DNA of 64,000 nucleotides from LSCE01 sp050485425 (GTDB lineage: Bacteria > Pseudomonadota > Gammaproteobacteria > Nitrococcales > Aquisalimonadaceae): NCBI GenBank assembly GCA_050485425.1, contig JBJHBJ010000006.1:53141-117140 (forward strand). The letters run 5' to 3'. Below are positions 61,116-64,000 of the stretch, one piece after another; position 1 is the first letter of the stretch; each line of letters starts with the position of its first letter. A model generated the notes under the pieces. It was not told the origin of the DNA and did no database searches. It saw only the letters and a list, made by a program, of their open reading frames with translations. Position numbers and translations under genes: made by a program.

Positions 61116-62201
61116 CCACCAGCGCAGCCGCCACCCCAGGCGGCCGCCCAGGCGCTCCCACCAGCCGTAGCGGCGCAGCGTTTCCGTGGTGATCTCAGCC
61201 GCTTCCTTCATGTCGTCCGCGAACTGGTCCTCCAGCTCCCGGCAGAGTTCGGGATTCACGGTGGTGTAGTTGATCTCGTAATTGTGGAACAGGCTGCGGT
61301 AGTCCAGGTTGGCGCTGCCGATGCTGCCCCAGATGCCGTCCACCACGATGGTCTTGGCGTGCAGCTTGCGCGGCTGGTACTCGAAGATGCGGATGCCCGC
61401 GCGCATCAGCCGGTCGTAGATGAAGCGGGCCGCCATCTGCACCAGTCTGTTGTCGGTCACGGCCGGCAGCAGCAGCGTGACATCCACGCCGCGCGACGCG
61501 GCATGCATGAGGTTGTGCCGGGTGCGGCGGTCCGGCGCGAAATAGGGTGTGGTGATCATCACGCGCTGCGTGGCGCGGCGAAGGCCCAGGTAGAACAGCA
61601 TGCGCAGCGCGTGGCGGTGGCGCGGTATGCGGTTGGTGACCAGGGTGTCCTGCTCGAACAGGTCCAGCGGGCGACCGTGCCGTAGCCGCCGGGGCAGGTG
61701 CCTGGTCCAGAACACCAGGAAGACTTCCGCGGCCTGGCGGGACATCTCGGCGTCGTCCAGCCGGATGTGGGTGTCCCGCCAGCGCTGCTCGCCGGCGAAC
61801 TCCAGGCTGCTGTCGTCGTGGATGTTGAAGCCGCCCAGGTAGACCTGGCTCTGGTCCAGCAACAGCAGCTTGCAGTGGTTGCGGCGGTTGTAACGCCACG
61901 GGTCGCGCCAGGACCAGCGGTGGAAGACCCGCACTTTCACGCCGTTGCGCTTGAGGTCCCTGAGGAATGCCCGCGGCGTCCATGGCGATTCGAACAGCAG
62001 CCCGGCGGCGTCCAGGTGCACGCGTACGTCCAGGCCCCGGGCCGCCGCGTCCTTCAGCGCTTCGGCAAAGCGTCGGCCGATGTTGTCTGCGCCGAAGATG
62101 TAGCTTTCCATCCACACGCGCTCGCGGGCCGAGGCAATGCCGTCCAGCATGTCGCGGTAGAGTGTGTCGCCCTCGACGAACAGATGGCGGGTATCCGTCA
62201 T
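61110..62201 (-). CDS. Phospholipase D-like protein (cardiolipin synthase-like)
   Basis: A 363-residue PLD-superfamily protein with two HKD motifs: NHCKLLLLD near residue 108 followed by VYLGGFNI, and LHAKTIVVDGIWGSIGSANL near 297. The layout and lack of an N-terminal span resemble ClsB/ClsC-type cardiolipin synthases, which make cardiolipin from phosphatidylglycerol or PE. The frame is open upstream to 62438 but the true start is ATG 62201, and its stop overlaps the last bases of the DUF3482 gene by 6. Confidence 0.9.
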   Translation of the reverse strand: MTDTRHLFVEGDTLYRDMLDGIASARERVWMESYIFGADNIGRRFAEALKDAAARGLDVRVHLDAAGLLFESPWTPRAFLRDLKRNGVKVRVFHRWSWRDPWRYNRRNHCKLLLLDQSQVYLGGFNIHDDSSLEFAGEQRWRDTHIRLDDAEMSRQAAEVFLVFWTRHLPRRLRHGRPLDLFEQDTLVTNRIPRHRHALRMLFYLGLRRATQRVMITTPYFAPDRRTRHNLMHAASRGVDVTLLLPAVTDNRLVQMAARFIYDRLMRAGIRIFEYQPRKLHAKTIVVDGIWGSIGSANLDYRSLFHNYEINYTTVNPELCRELEDQFADDMKEAAEITTETLRRYGWWERLGGRLGWRLRWWL

Positions 62202-62206
62202 CGCAA

Positions 62207-62974
62207 TCAGGTGGTTCCCGGATTGTCGATGCGGCGTTCCAGGGCATTCATGTAGGCGTGGATGCGGGCGGCGTTGGCGCCCACGTCGCTGCGGCCGATG
62301 CGCGAGGCCGAGCGCATGTCCACGCGCACGCCGTCGCCGTACTCGCGGAATCGGACGACCACGTCGTCCTGGAAGCCGAACCAGGTGGTGGTGGCCACGG
62401 CCTCGAGTTGTTCCTCGTTCACCGAAACCAGTTCCCATCCGTAGGCCAGCACCTGCGCCTCGGCGGCATCCCGGACCTCGGAAAGGGTGGTGCTGAACTG
62501 CCGCGGGCCGATCTCCGGGTAGGCCTCCACCTGCTGCCGGGCGAACGCCTCACCGGGGTAATCCACCGCGTTGGGGGCTTCCTCCCGTGCCTGCGCCAGG
62601 GCCTGGAAGGCCGGCGGATCGCTGGGGTCGGTGGTGATGTCGTGTATGGGCGGGACGTTCCGCGCCTGGTGCCAGTGCAGGAGGGGGATGCTGATCAAGG
62701 CCACGGTGAACACGACCAGCGTGCCGCCGATCAGTGCCGGCCACAGATGCCGCGCCCAGACCGCGGCCACCAGTGCCGCCAGCCCCAGAAAGCCGGCGGC
62801 GGCGGAGATGAACACACCGTAGCGCAGAGAGGTGAAGGCGGCGCCCAGCGAGAGCAGGTCCAGCCGGTACGCCGGGCCGACCCCGGCCACCAGCAGTGCC
62901 GACAGCACCAGCAACAGGATACCGAATGCCGCCGCCATGCGGCCGAATCGAGCGCCTTGTTCCGCCTGCGTCAT
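62207..62974 (-). CDS. DUF1499 domain membrane protein
   Basis: A 255-residue protein with four N-terminal spans (about 14-118) and a C-terminal DUF1499 domain: NVPPIHDITTDPSDPPAFQA near residue 121, VRDAAEAQVLAYGWELVSVN and FGFQDDVVVRFREYGDGVRV near 203, ending MRSASRIGRSDVGANAARIH. Function unknown. ATG 62974 has GGGAG upstream; it lies 5 bases upstream of the PLD gene, so the two are an operon. Confidence 0.88.
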   Translation of the reverse strand: MTQAEQGARFGRMAAAFGILLLVLSALLVAGVGPAYRLDLLSLGAAFTSLRYGVFISAAAGFLGLAALVAAVWARHLWPALIGGTLVVFTVALISIPLLHWHQARNVPPIHDITTDPSDPPAFQALAQAREEAPNAVDYPGEAFARQQVEAYPEIGPRQFSTTLSEVRDAAEAQVLAYGWELVSVNEEQLEAVATTTWFGFQDDVVVRFREYGDGVRVDMRSASRIGRSDVGANAARIHAYMNALERRIDNPGTT

Positions 62975-63062
62975 GCCATCATCTCCCTGGTCCGGACTTC
63001 TGCCTGCTAGCAGTGTAGCCCGAACGACAAGCCGCCTGCCGCCGTCGTTACGCGGCCGGCGA

Positions 63063-63746
63063 TCAGCGCGTTCCCTCGCCGTCCTCCGGGTAGAAGTCCA
63101 GGTCTTCAAGCTGGCCCATCACCGCGGTGGCGATGTTGGACAGATGCGCCGCCACGCGCTTGTAATGCCGGGCCAGCAGCGAATACGCCACGGCTTCGTG
63201 GAATTCGATCTGCTCCTGGTCCTTAAACAGCTCCTCGATCAGCCTGTCGCAGCGGCGGCGGATGTCGCTGGCCTGCATCAGCGCCTTGCGCGCCTTGCCT
63301 TCGTCGGAGTCCCGGGTGGCGGCAATCACCATCTCGAACAGCTTCGCCATCTGCCCGGCCATGCCGTCCAGGGGTTCCTGGTAGCGGGGCACGTGGAAGC
63401 CTTCGGTGTAGAAGGCACCCACCTCGAACACGTTCTTGCAGTAATCGCCGATGCGTTCGGCGTCCTTGGCCACGCTCATCAGCGCCAGGCAGATGGCCAC
63501 ATCGTGCCCGGGGTTGATGGTGAGGTAGCGCAGCACCTTGCGGCGGATGGAGCGCTCCAGCTCGTTGATGGCCTGGTCGCGCTCGTAAAGCGGCGCGCGC
63601 ACCTCTTCCGCCGGCACCTTGCTGTGCAGCACGTCTTCGGCCCGCTCGAACATCCAGGTGCCGTGCTCCAGCATGCGGGTCAGGTCCTCGAAGGCACGAT
63701 TGATCGTGTTCTCCGACGTCAGGGCGCTGTAAATCTGTCGAAACAT
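63063..63746 (-). CDS. PhoU-domain protein
   Basis: A 227-residue all-helical protein containing a PhoU-type domain (RDQAINELERSIRRKVLRYL; ALMSVAKDAERIGDYCKNVF near residue 92, the conserved metal-binding E/D...D motif) and a C-terminal helical half with IEFHEAVAYSLLARHYKRVA. Such proteins accompany Na/Pi cotransporters and regulate phosphate uptake. ATG 63746 has CAGGAGG upstream; the Na/Pi transporter gene ends 22 bases upstream. Confidence 0.88.
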   Translation of the reverse strand: MFRQIYSALTSENTINRAFEDLTRMLEHGTWMFERAEDVLHSKVPAEEVRAPLYERDQAINELERSIRRKVLRYLTINPGHDVAICLALMSVAKDAERIGDYCKNVFEVGAFYTEGFHVPRYQEPLDGMAGQMAKLFEMVIAATRDSDEGKARKALMQASDIRRRCDRLIEELFKDQEQIEFHEAVAYSLLARHYKRVAAHLSNIATAVMGQLEDLDFYPEDGEGTR

Positions 63747-63768
63747 GGAAACCTCCTGTACGCCGCGC

Positions 63769-64000
63769 TCAGCCCCACCGGACATAGAGTTCGGTCGCGC
63801 CGATACCGAGCAGCGGTATTACCAAGAATACGCCAAACAGGAACAGGAACGCATAGCGCGGCTGGCGGCCGGCCAGGCGTCCGTACCAGTTGGCAACCCG
63901 CACGGGAATTGCGCGCAGCGGGTACCAGATCAATGTGCCGGTCACGTTGAACGTGACGTGGAACAGCGCAACGGTCATGGCCGCGGCGATGGGGTTGGCG
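63769..64000 (-). CDS. Na/Pi cotransporter family protein (C-terminal end only)
   Basis: The last ~76 residues of a membrane protein that continues beyond the right edge. TVALFHVTFNVTGTLIWYPL is the second conserved membrane repeat of NptA/Na-Pi cotransporter II proteins (the FHxxFN motif), and a final span AFLFLFGVFLVIPLLGIGAT closes the protein. Together with the PhoU-like gene downstream it forms a phosphate uptake unit. Confidence 0.85.
   Translation of the reverse strand, partial: ANPIAAAMTVALFHVTFNVTGTLIWYPLRAIPVRVANWYGRLAGRQPRYAFLFLFGVFLVIPLLGIGATELYVRWG

Overview
The window is GC-rich (roughly two-thirds G+C by eye) bacterial chromosome with dense short-gap operons, Shine-Dalgarno sites, sigma-54/NtrC-type promoters, REP-like palindromic repeats and proteobacterial gene families (GcvA-type LysR, ECF sigma/anti-sigma, Liv and Dpp ABC importers, DUF2868/DUF3482 pair). 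This fits a gammaproteobacterium, perhaps a marine or halophilic heterotroph; the genus is not determinable by eye. I saw no rRNA, tRNA, CRISPR array, IS element or phage genes.

Layout. 1-3.7 kb: a membrane-protein pair, a zinc alcohol dehydrogenase, and a DUF2855-TetR operon. 3.9-18.9 kb: a GntR/FCD regulator divergent from a 12-gene, 14-kb operon that looks like one catabolic unit. It encodes an FAH-family hydrolase, an alpha/beta hydrolase, an amidohydrolase, a complete Liv-type importer whose LivF ATPase is fused to a Tm-1-like (UPF0261) domain, the partner TIM-barrel protein, a flotillin-like SPFH protein, and two SRPBCC proteins, one fused to a quinone oxidoreductase. The substrate is unknown. 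19-34 kb: accessory genes with mixed base composition: a DUF3883 nuclease-fold protein, a diguanylate cyclase, a 2OG-Fe(II) oxygenase, a barrel-like outer-membrane protein, a murein endopeptidase-like lipoprotein, azoreductase/LysR, a truncated nucleoside hydrolase, GNAT and VOC proteins, AraC/SDR, and an ECF sigma/anti-sigma module with a secreted lipoprotein. 34-49 kb: small redox and fatty-acid genes, including a YcaC-like hydrolase, a flavoprotein, a methyltransferase, an FNR/CRP-family regulator divergent from MaoC plus acyl-CoA ligase, a DUF899 operon, and a DadA-like/thioesterase/hydrolase operon.

49-57.8 kb: two consecutive ABC importers, a five-gene peptide/nickel-type operon and a three-gene NMT1/SsuABC-type operon. 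Each is preceded by a near-consensus sigma-54 -24/-12 element and an upstream GCACY-N5-GGTGC NtrC-type site, so both are predicted to be nitrogen-scavenging systems. 58-64 kb: DUF2868 and DUF3482 GTPase genes, a phospholipase D/cardiolipin synthase-like gene, DUF1499, a PhoU-like gene and the end of a Na/Pi cotransporter.

The least-explained material is (i) the 12-gene operon with its LivF::Tm-1 fusion, (ii) a family of GTAG-headed twin-hairpin repeats with compensatory stem changes, present as two inverted pairs and one further copy, two of the copies belonging to a ~160-bp composite whose centre is inverted between its two occurrences, and (iii) a hydrolase gene relic that ends exactly at one composite.
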